64,000 bases of DNA from Oscarella lobularis (taxonomy: Eukaryota > Porifera > Homoscleromorpha > Homosclerophorida > Oscarellidae): assembly GCF_947507565.1 (NCBI RefSeq), contig NC_089186.1, positions 2,418,001 through 2,482,000 of the forward strand, in the 5' to 3' direction. A program made the position numbers and the translations under genes. A model generated the notes under the pieces. The model searched no databases and was not told the origin of the DNA. It saw only the letters and a program-made list of their open reading frames with translations. How positions within the stretch are numbered: position 1 is the first letter of the stretch; each line of letters begins with the position of its first letter. Positions 36,198 through 49,000 of this stretch are shown here, piece by piece.

Positions 36198-37691
36198 ATG
36201 CTCGAGTTCAAAAAGAAGCGACTTTCCCTTCTTTCCGCGTGCTTTCTCCTCGCTCTCGCGGTCGCATTAGACGACATAATAGACGATCCGTCTCTAAAAG
36301 TAGCCGCGGCAACTCCAAACACGCGCAAAAGCTTCTTTTTGTACGCAGTAAATCGAGGCGAAGGCTTCAACCTAAACCGAGACGTCTACATGCGCGCGGC
36401 ACTCACCGTCCGACGTCTCGCACAGCTCGATTCGCATCGAACGAACTGGTTTCTCGTTCTCCCGCCCTGGCGTCGTCTCTATCATTGGAAATCGAATAAT
36501 GTCGAGCAGAAAAATTTACCGTGGCGTAAGTTCTTCGATTTGGACGCGTTGTCGCGGTTTGTACCGGTGATCGAGTTCGAGGAATACGTAAGGGAGAAGG
36601 AGGGAAATTTTATAGATGAGGTATTATTCATATTTTGATAATTAATTAATTAGTAAATTTGGGTTTTTATAGATTATTTATCTTCAACATTGTCCTATTG
36701 TTGATGGGCGTTGGGATATTAAAATGGAAGTGAAGGAGTGCAAAGAGAGGATGAGATACACTCAAGATAGCGAGGGAATATGGAGAGGCCAATACGGGGT
36801 TTCAATAGAATTTGCAACGAGAAATTTCCACTGTGTATCTCTCCAAGGTCATCCATCAACTATAGCGGACTATGTAGCAAGAACGCAGCCAAGGTAATGG
36901 TAATGAGGTAAATATTTTTTATTTAATCTATTGGTCACGTGGGCGCGTAGATCTATTTTATTTGATCGCTTTGAGACGGTCGTTCACGAGAATCATTACG
37001 ATAAAGAATGGTGGGATGTACGTAAGAAAATCTCTCCTGTTCTAATATTAATTAATTAATTTTTATATATTAATAAGGCTCGTCGTAGTATGGTGTATTC
37101 CGCTGTTTTAATTTCCGAAGCGCAGCGTTTTATTTTCGAGAATTTACCCCCAAAGAAATTGCACTCTGATTTGGGTTATCCCTATATGGCTGTTCACTTG
37201 AGAAGAGGGGACTATACTCTTCACAAGAGAAAGAACCTTCCATCCCTAGAGAGCGCAGCTAAGCAGATCAATAGAGCTCTAAAAGAAACAGGATTAGACG
37301 TAGTCTTCATAGCAACAGACGCTCTAGAAGAAGGTAAAGAAAATCCTCTTACATTTCAATATCTAAATCCTTTGTTTTAGAGATAAATGACGTACGTAAA
37401 CGCGTTGACCACCGCGTGGTTTTATATCGTCCAAAGGAGGACGATTTAAAGCGATTTGGCGACGGAGGCGTGGCTATTATCGACCAATGGATTAGCGTCA
37501 ACGCGCAACACTTCATCGGAACCGATCCATCAACATTTACCTTCAGAATCAATGAAGATCGATCCCTAAAGGGGTTCCCCCCTAAGAGCACATATAACGC
37601 GTTCTGTGGGGATGGCTATGAGGACAAGATTGGTGATGAGGAGGGCTGTCATCAGCCACATTCGTGGCCAGTCGTATCCATGGCAAAATAA
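36198..37691 (+). CDS. POFUT2: GDP-fucose protein O-fucosyltransferase 2
   Basis: ER enzyme that transfers fucose from GDP-fucose to Ser/Thr of folded thrombospondin type-1 repeats. Exons: 36198-36620, 36673-36893, 36951-37017, 37078-37333, 37381-37691; 425 aa, close to the usual animal length. An N-terminal signal peptide (LLSACFLLALAVA) is followed by the family block VNRGEGFNLNRDVY and LVLPPWRRLYHW. The nucleotide-binding HLRRGDY motif is at about 37194, FIATDA follows, and DGGVAIIDQWI lies at about 37460. The C terminus has FRINEDR and TYNAFCGDGYE. All junctions are in phase. Convergent with TRAF3IP1 (65 bp between stops). Confidence 0.95.
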
Positions 37692-37756
37692 TTTTTATTT
37701 TTATTACATCTCCCCGCCCCCAAAAATCGTTTTCTCCCCCCCTTTCGAGTTCCGTT

Positions 37757-39839
37757 TTACGTCTGCCTAGAGCCTAACGCGACCGTATTTAACAACTTTC
37801 GTATCTGTTCGTCGTTTTGTACAAGCCTCGTTTTGACCCCGCGTATCAACTCAACCTGAAAACAGATACATAGAGACGTCTATCTCTTAGATAGTCGCGT
37901 TTACCTGATCCCCAATCTGTGAATCCAGCTCTTTTAGTTGATCTCGCAAGGGCTGGATTTCCGCGTCAGTAATTCTAGATTTTCACGAGGTGAATTTTCT
38001 AATAGTGTTTATATATTATGTCTTACTCTTCTTCTCTCTTTAGTGACTTTGCGTGTGTCGCGTTCTCCTTCTTCCACATGGCTAGTTCCTTGTGCATGCT
38101 ATCAAGATCTTCCTGGATGTAGTCCATGGTTCGTCCGAGGGGATGAGCGCTGCTTGTTAGGCCTTGAATACTGGACACCAATCGTTCAATCTGATGGAGA
38201 TAGGGACGTGGTATTGAGGGGGGAGTGGGGGGCGATTTTTTAGGCTCTACCTCTTTCTCAACTCGCTCTCTCTCCTTTCGCCAATGCGCTTCGGAAATAA
38301 GCGACTTTTCATCGGCGACTTGAGCGTCTCTCTCCGCGAATTTCTTCTGTGTATTTACGAGCGTATTTACGAGAGCACCTGGTGGGGATATTAGACTAAG
38401 AAAACAATACTTTCTCTCTATTTACCGTGGTCCTCTTCATCGTCATTCATAGGATTCAGTTCTTTGACTATGTCCGGTTGAGGAACGAAGGCTCCTTCAT
38501 CAGCAACGTCATCATCGTCGTCGTCATTGCTCTCATCGCCGGCCTTGTCGTCGACGATGACCGGAGGCGCCGCACGTTCGCGACCCGAGCTTATTCTATA
38601 GGGAAAAAAGTGAGTTTTGTTTATATGGAATTAGTCTTACCTTAGGTCGTTATCTAGGGCTGGTTCTGCGGTGGTTTTCACGCGAGGCGGAGCTGGACGC
38701 GCGCTGCTGGGCCTCGCGACACGACTCACCGGCGCAGTAACAACACTAAAAATCAGAGAACTCGTAAAAAAAAAAAAGAAGAGGGGGTATCTCTTACGGT
38801 GTTTCCTCTATGAGGTGATCTTCTGTTGATTCTTGTGGCGGCGGTGGAGCGGGTTCCTCTGCGTCTGGAGCCGGTGGCGGCTCGCTCTTGCCACCCCGCG
38901 CGTCAGCGGATCGCGTTCTTGATCCCTTAGCGGATGATGGTCGGGGTAGACGCGTTGTCGACCCGGAAGCGCTGCCCTCATCGTCCAACTAAAAGAATCA
39001 ATGATTTTGTGGAGGATTAATGATGTGTACATGGTACCTTTTCTTTTTCTGCTGCGTCTAGGACGCCGTTTTCGAGAGGCGGCTCTTTTTCAACTGGTTC
39101 GTCTTCTCTCTTCTTTTTCGCTTTATCTTTTCGTTTTTCCTTTTCTCTAGTCTCTTTTTTCGTCGTCGACTCCTTCTCTTTCTCCTTTCTACGTGACGAT
39201 GACGATGATGAGGACTCTTTCTTTGATTTTTCGACGGCGGCTCCAAGTGCAGCGGGATCCGGTTTCTCGCCATTTAAAACTCGTTGTACGGCCTCTCGAC
39301 TGTCCTTTTTCTGTAGCACAGCCGATGCCAAAATCTGAAGAAATTCATTCGTCTTTTCCGGCTCCTGACCGGCGACGACTTTGGACGGTCGACACGATAC
39401 GGGACCACGGGTAACAAATACTAAAAAAATTCCAAAAAATTTTTCGAATGAACCCCTTATCTATTTATGGTAATGGGTTCGTTCTAAATGCTTACCTGTG
39501 ACGTCAATGGCCTTCTGAAGAAATCTCATCTTGGTCTCTTTGTCCTTTTTTAGGAAGGAGTAGTCGTATACGGGGCTTCGTTCTTATGTCACTTTACCTT
39601 GACGTTTTGCGAATTGAGCTCTTCTCCTGAGTAGAGACCGTCGAGGAAGCCCGTGTTCTTCATTACCTAGTCGAGACGCGTACTCGAATGAGTTTTCGTG
39701 AGCGTGGGATGCTTACTTCGGTGAGAATGTCGTGGAGAAATCGAAAAGGCGGCTTTCCGAGCAGTTTTTCTGTTAGAGGCGGCCGCTTTATCAATCTCCC
39801 AAGCGTTTCGCGTGTCTTCTCGCTGATTTTCGGGTCCAT
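37757..39839 (-). CDS. TRAF3IP1: TRAF3-interacting protein 1 / intraflagellar transport protein 54
   Basis: IFT-B subunit (IFT54, MIP-T3) needed for cilium assembly; binds microtubules and tubulin through its N-terminal CH-like domain. Exons on the minus strand: 39839-39717, 39666-39598, 39544-39496, 39420-39038, 38988-38798, 38745-38641, 38595-38426, 38378-38251, 38190-38027, 37974-37905, 37855-37757; 516 aa, phases agree. The N-terminal domain has [21 protein letters not shown], then a Lys/Glu/Ser-rich charged linker (exon 4), a Pro-rich stretch and an acidic Asp run. The C-terminal coiled coil has [19 protein letters not shown], as in vertebrate TRAF3IP1. It faces the dynein gene head-to-head. 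Confidence 0.93.
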
Positions 39840-40005
39840 ACGAGTGAATCGAGCTCCTGTTTTCCCGGTTGGTATGATGATATGTTTGCGAGCATGCGTT
39901 TTGCGCTTGCTATACGGGAGTCCGAGCTCCGTAGCTACCAAACTTTCCTCGCTTAGTGCATCTCCATATCTCAACGTTTCCCGCACCTTGCGGTCGGTTT
40001 TCTTT
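39840..40005. promoter_or_regulatory. Divergent TRAF3IP1-dynein promoter interval
   Basis: 166 bp between the ATG of an IFT gene and the ATG of an axonemal dynein, both ciliary. I looked for an RFX X-box (GTNRCC-N-RGYAAC) and saw none that matches well; the nearest, around 39931-39943, has several mismatches. Shared ciliogenic control is therefore an inference from gene content. Confidence 0.45.
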
Positions 40006-43000
40006 ATGGAAGCAGAAACGGAACAGGTAGGTTGCTTCAGGATACGTCGTAAACGAATACCGGCTGTTTTTTCTAGACTCCGCCGCGAAGAAAGGTCTCG
40101 ATGACCGGTTTTCCTCGCTTGCCGCCTATAAAATCACCTCCGTCGACCGAAAAGTTTCGAACGAGTCGAAATTTCGACGCTAGTCCCTTGCTTCGCTACA
40201 AGCAAAGCGCTCACGTGAAATCTCTCGTGAACGGCGTCATGTAAGTGGTTCGATCGTGCTTTTAGATTAGAATGCTCGTACGAATGCTAAAAATTTAAAT
40301 TCTACGAGCCACGAACGACTAAAAAATGCATGTTGTAATACGGGGAGCTCTGTAACTATAGCGCTCGCGGGCATCCCGGATTTGAACATGACGTTTCCCC
40401 GACAGGAAAGAACGTGCAGCGCGATCGCATCAACTAACGGCGATTTCGAACCGCACGCGAGTCGACGAGGGTTCCACGCCGACCTACCCGACATCGATGA
40501 TGAGCCGCGAGCGCAAAATACGCGAGAACTACGAATTCCTCAAACGGCGCGTGCGCGAAGCGCCCGTGACGCCAATGCTCCCCGAAATATGGGACAACGT
40601 CCTGAAAACGGTTCCAAACGACGTGGCTCGCCAAACAAGAATGAAAATCATCATAAACGAAATTCGAACGGAGGTGACGCACGACTACGAAGCGAGTCTC
40701 CGAAAATTCATGAGTAAGATATAGAAAAAAATTAATAATTATTAGTTATTTATTTTTTCGATTAAGTTGCTGAAGTCTTGAAGAAGCCAAGTGTGAAGGG
40801 AGTCACCCAAGACGACGTCCCCAAAGACAAAACGTAAGAAGATCAATAATAAAAAATAATTAATATTATTTATTTTTTTTCTAAAGTGGACTTGATTTCT
40901 CTTCGCCGTGGAGAAAGAGCTACGAGACGGCGCGCGCTAGCATCGCTTCTCGCCTACACGTAACCCATCCAACGATGCAAATTGTCTTGGGTTTGTGTCA
41001 AAAGAATGTGACTCTTCTTCTCGCCGATTTCACGGGGATTCGTCTCGGCGGTTCCGTCGATTGCGATCTCCTTCGCAATAACGTCATTCTCGATTGCGAA
41101 AAGGCCGAAGAGAAGCTCATGAACACGTGGTTCCCGGAAATAGCCAACGTCTTCTACGATAAAAAATCCCTCGGGCGAATTTCAAATCCCGTTAGTTTCT
41201 ACGCATGCGTCGACACGCTTGTTTCCAATCAGCTAAAGGATTTGATTTGGAGGTCTGTGGAAGCGTGGGCGTGGTTGTTCGATGACGCGAATCGTCATTG
41301 TTTACCGCTTTTCAAACTTCAACTTGTTCTCGAAGATGACGTCATGCTTTTTTATCCCAGTCTCGACGAGTTGCACGAAACGGTTCAACTGGTTGCCACG
41401 ACGATGAGCGAGACGGTACAAAAAGTGCCGAAATTGTATCAATGGCTTTCCGGCGGCGAATCCACCGTCTTCGTCGACGCGAAAATCGACGAAATTTTAT
41501 TTAAGAATACGCTCAAACGTCTTCAGTTGGCCGTGGAGGCGAATTTGGAGGGGCCAAGGGATCATCTTGAGCAATATTTGAAGAAGTATTTGTTTCTTGT
41601 TAACGGTGAGGGGAGCGCCTTTGTGAGAGATTTTATTGAGGAGAATCATTCGCTTGAGGATTACGTCAAGGTACTGTAGGAGATAATCTTTTTGGATTTT
41701 TTTTGAGATTTTTTTCTTTTAGGAAATTTCTCGCTTTCATTCTGTCTGCGCGGAAATTGTGAATCTCGCGCCGACCGCCTATTTCGATATGGTCGAGTTG
41801 AATTGTCGCGATTTGAAGCGTGGTTTGCTGGAGAAAGCGCAAGGCTTCGCTGACGACCTCCTCACCCATTTGGCCACAGAACACAAGAAAGAAAACGAAA
41901 GGTTTCTCTTCCCCAAAGACTCAAAAATCATCATCGAAGTTTTCTCCTCATAGAATTGTCCAAGAATTCGAAGAGTTTCAGAGTCTAGCGGAAAGAGAGC
42001 CCGTAGACAGTAAAGACATCATGGACTTGATCGAATACGTCAGCAACGCGAAGAAAGATCTCGTTCCAAGCCTAAGCAACGCAGTCAAAGTACTCCAAAG
42101 AAGTGTATAGGTGTCCTATCCCTTTATCTTATTATTATAGGAGTCGTTTCAAAGGCTCCAGTATCTTCTCGACGTCTTTACGTTCAAGATGGACGATATT
42201 GAATTGAATCGCACCGTTCTCTTGTGGCCGCGAAAAATTGGGCCAATTTTCGACGAAAGCGAATTGGTAGTGTATTAATGATTAACGAATTTTTTATTTA
42301 TTTATTTATTAATTTTGGTTTCAGATTGTTGAACGATCGAAGCGTCGCGGCGAGAATGCGTTGAAGGAACGTCGCGACAAAGTGACGTTAGAAATAGAAA
42401 AATGCGCCCAGTAAGAAACCAAAGATAATTAATTCTTTTTATATTTATTTTTTTTGCTTCAAGACGTGTTGACGAATTTTCCGAGTACGGCGATCAAGAG
42501 GCGGCGTTTCAGTATTGTCGCGACGTCCAACAGGTCCAGAAGCGTCTCGCCGATATTACGGAAATGGGATTAGCCGTCAATAAGGCAAGAAGCCACGTAC
42601 AACTCTAAAAAATCATTGCTATTCTTTCTATAGGAAGAGGAGCTCTTTGGTATGGAGCTATCATCGTTTCCTGAGATTGAACAGATTCAAAAACGCACTG
42701 AACCATATCAGAAATTATTTACGATCACTTACAAGTGGCAAAAGGCAGATAAGAAGTGGATGGACGGCGGTTTTCTCGAATTAGACGCCGAGCAAGTCGA
42801 AGCAGAAGTAAAAAAAATAAAAAGAACGTCATACATATATAAGATCCTCTCTAGGTGGATGAATTCTGGCGTGAGTTCTATAAAATCTTCCGCGTATTTC
42901 AGCAGCAACAGAAGGTGAAAGAGAAGGAACGCGCACCGCGTTCTGTGCGTCGTAGCGACGCCCAAGGGATTCAGGATGATGACGCGGACGAGAGTATAGC

Positions 43001-46000
43001 CGCTCTAAAAATCTGCAACCAAATTCAAACGCAAATCAAAGATTTCAAGGCAAGACATAGGATAAATTCGAAAAATAAAAGTTGATGAAAATTTTTTAAT
43101 TTTTCTTTTCCTCCTTAGGAACATTTACCCGTTATTTCGACGCTTTGTAATCCCGGTATTCGCGGTCGACATTGGCAGAAAATGTCCGAGATAATTGGCT
43201 TCGATCTCACCCCCGACATGGGTACGACACTCCGAAAAGTTCTCAAATACGATCTCGCTCCTCACATGGACGAATTCGAGTCGATTAGCGCCGCGGCGAG
43301 TAAGGAATTCTCGCTCGAAAAAGCGATGACGAAGATGGAGGACGATTGGGATTCTATTATTTTTGGTATGACGCTCTATCGCGATACGGGCGTCTCCATT
43401 CTCGCTGCAATCGACGAAATTCAAACGACGCTCGATGATCAGATTGTTAAGACGCAGACGATGCGCGGTTCGCCGTTTATTAAGCCGTTTGAAGCGCAAA
43501 TCAAAACGTGGGAAGAACGTCTATTGGAGATGCAGGAGACGATTGATGAGTGGCTGAAGGTTCAAGCGCAATGGCTCTACTTAGAACCGATATTCAGCTC
43601 CGAGGATATCATGCAGCAGATGCCGGAAGAGGGGCGATTGTTTCAGCAAGTCGATCGACACTGGAAAGAGATTATGAAACACGCAGTGAAGAATCCAAAA
43701 GTAAGAGATTAATGTTCTTTAGTTATTAGAGGTTCCCTAGCTGTACAAATATCATAGAAACCCCAAGGCACTATCAGTTATTTCCAGTCAATAGAGGCTC
43801 CTCTATTCCAAGACAACCGTTAGTAGAGGTCTCCTAACTGTAGAAGATTTTTCAGTTGAAAGAGACGAACGTATAGCCTTTTAATAGAGACCCCGAGGCA
43901 CTGTTTTTCAGTTAATAGAGGGCTCCTTCTAGCTGTACATTATCCCGAGACTACCGAACGTTTTTTTCAGTTTATAAGCGTAGCAAAATTCTAGTTGAGA
44001 GACACGTACGTATAGGAAATGAGTGATAAAAAATCCTAGAGTCCCCTAGGCACTATCCTTGATTTTTTTCCTCTCCTTTCCTCTCCCCCCAAGGCTTTGC
44101 AAGCGACTGCGATGCCTGGTCTGCATAAAAAGCTCATCGAGTGTAACGAGCTCCTGGATCGCATCAACAAGGGTCTCAATCAATATCTCGAAAAGAAACG
44201 TCTCTTCTTCCCGCGCTTCTTCTTCCTCTCCAACGACGAAATGCTCGAAATTCTCTCCGAAACGAAAGACCCGTCTCGCGTGCAACCGCACTTGAAAAAA
44301 TGCTTCGAAGGAATCGGAAAATTGAGTTTCACCGAATCGCTCGACATCACGGCGCTCTTCAGCAGCGAAGGCGAAAAAGTCGAACTCAGCGAAACGATAT
44401 CGACGTCGGCGGCACGCGGTGCCGTCGAGAAGTGGCTACTTCAAGTCCAAGACGTCATGCTGATGAGCGTTCGCGATGTAATGGAGCGTTCACTCGACGC
44501 TTATAATATTGATCCGAGAGTCGATTGGGTGCGCGAGTGGCCCGGGCAAGTCGTTCTCAATGCGTCGCAGATTTTCTGGACACGTGAAGTGCATGAGGCG
44601 ATTCGGTCAGGACCGCTTGGACTGAAGGAGTATCACGAGAAATTGACGAATCAGGTGAGAGAGTAGCACCTCTTGAGTCCTTTTAAAAAATAGAACCCTA
44701 AGTGGATACTATTTGAAAGTCTGGGCTCGTTAGAAATTAATTTTGAACACCCACGAACCAATAAAAATCCCAGGGTACTATTTGAAAGTCGGGGCTCTTT
44801 AGAAATTAATTTTGAACAGTAGTACAAAGTGTCATAAAAGCCCACAATCCCCAGGCTCAAGTAAAAATCCCAGGGGTACTATTTGAAAGTCTGGGTTCGT
44901 TAGAAATTAATTTTGAACAGTAGCACAAAGCCCACAAGCCCCAGCTTCTAATAAAATTCCAGGGGTACTTTTTGAAAGGGATCTGGGCTCGTTAGAAATT
45001 CGTACAGGGTATATAAAAGCCCACTCTCTAGGCTGGAGTTGGCTATGCATTATTTTTACTCTCTTTAGTTGAATGATATTGTGACGCTTGTTCGCGGTAA
45101 ATTGACTACTCAGAATCGTATAACGCTTGGCGCTTTGGTCGTTATTGACGTTCACGCGCGCGACGTTGTTGCTGATATGGCGGGAAAAGGTATTAGCGTA
45201 TTATTTTAGATTTGGCTTTATTTTAATTGCATTTTTAGGCGTTTCGAAGGAGAATGACTTTCAGTGGCTGTGCCAGTTGAGATACTATTGGGAGGAGAGT
45301 AATTGTATTGTGAGGATAACGAACGCCGAGGTGCGATACGGTTACGAGTATTTGGGAAACACAGGGAGGTCAGTAAAGCGATATAGAGACTCTATATATA
45401 GAGAGAGAGTAAGGGGGTCCCCTTAGATTGGTAATTACTCCGTTGACGGATCGCTGCTATCGAACGCTTGTCGGAGCGTTCCATTTGAATCTGAACGGCG
45501 CGCCGGAGGGTCCGGCGGGAACGGGAAAAACCGAAACAACAAAAGTGAATTTTAAATAATTAATAATCAAATCGATTCAAGAGTCTTTTGCTTAGGATTT
45601 AGCCAAGGCTTTAGCCGTCCAATGCGTCGTTTTTAATTGCTCAGACGGCTTGGATTACTTAGCTATGGGTAAATTCTTCAAGGGACTCGCGTCCGCCGGC
45701 GCGTGGGCCTGCTTCGACGAATTCAACCGCATCGAACTCGAAGTTCTCTCCGTCATAGCCCAACAAGTAAACCAAAAAATAAATAATAAATACACCTATT
45801 AATTTTTCCTAGATTTTATGCATTCAAAGAGCCGTTCAAAGTCACCAAAAACGTTTCATTTTCGAGGGCACGGAATTGGATTTAAATCCCCAATGCTACG
45901 TCTGCATCACGATGAATCCCGGCTACGCGGGTCGCTCCGAATTGCCGGACAATCTCAAGGTACTCTTTCGTCCCGTCGCGATGATGGTCCCCGATTACGC

Positions 46001-49000
46001 GCTCATCGGCGAAATTATGCTCTATTCGTGCGGTTTTATCGACGCGCGTAATCTCTCCGTTAAAATCGTGACGACATATCGGCTGTGTTCCGAGCAACTT
46101 TCGTCGCAATTTCACTACGATTACGGCATGCGTGCCGTCAAAGCCGTACTCGCCGCCGCGGGGAATCTAAAATTAAAATTTCCCGACGAAAAGGAAGATA
46201 TTCTTTTACTCCGTTCCATTATGGATGTTAATTTGCCGAAATTTCTCTCGCACGATATTCCGCTTTTCGAGGGAATTATCAGCGATTTATTTCCCGGCGT
46301 TCAACTACCGAATCCCGACTACGACGTCTTTCTCGACGCGGCGAGACGAATCTGCGCGAAACGCAATCTCCAAGCGACGCCCTTCTTCGAACAGAAGCTC
46401 ATACAAATGTGGGAGATGATGATCGTTCGGCACGGCTTCATGCTCGTCGGCGAGCCGTTCGCCGGCAAGACGATGGTCCTGCAGGTCCTCGCCGACACGC
46501 TGACGACGCTCGCCGACGAGGGAACGTTCGAGGAAGCGTCCAAGGCAGGAAAATTAAGAGGAGATGTCTAAAGGAGTTTATGTAGTGTCTAGGTTATTTA
46601 TCGCGTTATTAATCCGAAGTCGGTGACTATGGGGCAGTTGTTTGGTCAATTTGATCCCGTTTCTCATGAGGTATGACGTGTTTTGAGGGCTCCTACCTCT
46701 CCTCTAAGAAAGGGGGGATTTTTTTATAGTGGACTGATGGGGTTGTTGCGAATACGTTTCGCGAATTCGCTTCGGCGCAGAATGACGATCGTAAGTGGGT
46801 CGTCTTTGACGGGCCCGTTGACACGCTGTGGATCGAAAGCATGAACACCGTCCTAGACGACAATAAAAAGGTTAGACAGACAAAACTTCTATAATTAATC
46901 AATTTATTGATTTTCTCGTAGCTTTGTCTTATGAGCGGCGAAATTATTCAAATGTCCAATAGCATGTCGTTGATTTTTGAGACGATGGATTTAGCCCAAG
47001 CCTCGCCGGCGACCGTGAGTCGCTGCGGAATGATTTACGCCGAGCCAGCGTCGCTAGGATACGAACCGCTCCTCATATCATGGTACAAATACAAAGGGAT
47101 TAATCCTATAAGGTATACGTATCTCTCTAGGCTTAATTCTCTTCCTGAGCATCTTCAGGGCGAGCAGCGAACTTTGATTCGCGCTCTATTCGATTGGCTT
47201 CTTCCCCCGTGTCTTCTTTTCGTTCGTAAGAGCGTTCGAGAATTGGTGCCGACTTCGGAGAGTTGCATGGCGTGCGCTCTCATGAAACTATTTCAAGTTC
47301 TCATGGCAACCGACGACGATAATCCAATTGATCCGAAATTTTTAAAATCGTGGATAACGGTAAAACAAAATCGTCCGTTATTTTTAATTAAAAATCGTTA
47401 TTATTTTTAATTAAAAATCGCCTTTATTTTAATTAATTGATTAAACTATTTTAAATTTTTATTTCTAGTCTTCTTTTCAATTTGCTTTGATTTGGTCCGT
47501 CGGAGCGAGTTGCGATCACGACGGAAGACAGAAATTCGACCAGCACTTCCGCGATCTCGTTTCGGGTCGAATGGACGAACATCCGACGCCGAACGTCGTC
47601 GGGAAAATGGACTGTCCACTTCCGCCGGAAGGACTCGTATACGACTTCATGTTCGAGGTAAAAAACATATTAAAATTTAGTAATTATTGATTTTTTGGGG
47701 GTCGTAGCGTAAGGCGAGAGGTAAATGGATTCCGTGGATTGATACGATACGCGATCAGACTTTGGAACGCTATAAAAAAGTCACGGATATCATCGTCCCA
47801 ACGGTGGACACAGCAAGGCGAGAATAAATCAAAATCCATATACTCCACCTCTATATTTCCCTCAGATACACATACCTCATGGATCTAATGATCCGTCACA
47901 ATCTACCCCTCCTTCTCGTCGGTCCAACGGGCACGGGAAAATCCGTCTACGTGAAAGACAAGCTCATCAACGGGCTCCCCAGAGAAAAATACCTCCCGCT
48001 TGTCGTAAATTTTTCCGCACAAACGACGGCCGGACAAACGCAAGATCTCATCATGTCGAAACTCGATAAACGTCGCAAAGGCGTCTTCGGTCCTCAAATG
48101 GGTAAAAAGTGCGTGATATTCGTCGACGATATGAATATGCCGGCGTTGGAGCGATACGGCGCGCAGCCGCCGATTGAACTCCTGCGCCAATGGATGGACC
48201 ATCGCATGTGGTACGATAAGAAAGACACTTCGAAGCTCAGCGTCGTCGATATTCAATTTCTCGGCGCTATGGGGCCGCCTGGCGGCAGTCGCAATCCCGT
48301 CACGCCGCGCTTTCTTCGTCATTTTAATCTCGTCACTATGACGACGTTCGATGACGTTACGATGCATCGAATTTTTTCGAGTATTGTCGGGTTTTATTTG
48401 AAGCGGAGTGGATTCACTTCGGAGTATTTTTCCGTGGGGAATCAAATCGTTTCGGCGACGATGGAGGTAGGGGGGTTGATTATTTATTTAATCGAGTATT
48501 TATTTTCGGTGTGGGAAGGTTTATAAGTCGGCTATTAGTCACTTATTGCCTACGCCCGCTAAATCGCACTACACGTTCAATCTACGCGACTTTTCGCGCG
48601 TTATTCAAGGCGTACTTCTCGCCAAACCGGAATCAGTGGAAAATAAGAGAACTTTTATAAGGCAACATCATTTTTTGTTATTGTGTCTCTTATTTCGATG
48701 AGGGCTTCTTTAGGCTTTGGACGCACGAAGTCTATCGCGTTTTCTATGATCGTCTTATTGACGTTTCCGATCGCACGTGGCTATTCGAAACGACTCGCGA
48801 TCTCGTCAAGACGACGTTCAAGGACAACTTCACGGATATATTCAAGCACTTGACGCCGGACGGCAACGCGAAGCCGACGGAAGACGACATGCGAAGTCTC
48901 ATGTTCGCCGACTTCATAAACTCAGATTCAGTAAAAGAGAAATTAGAAAAAAGGATTTATTTTCTATTGTTTTTTTTCTTCTTGAAGACGAATAAGAATT

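Noticed and set aside
39931-39943. Possible X-box in the TRAF3IP1-dynein promoter
   Set aside because: GTAGCTACCAAAC has several mismatches to GTNRCC-N-RGYAAC; not better than chance.
47100-47130. Possible intron in the dynein exon 46922-47359 (GTATAC ... CTCTCTAG)
   Set aside because: It would be only 18 nt long; the unspliced frame is continuous and protein-like.
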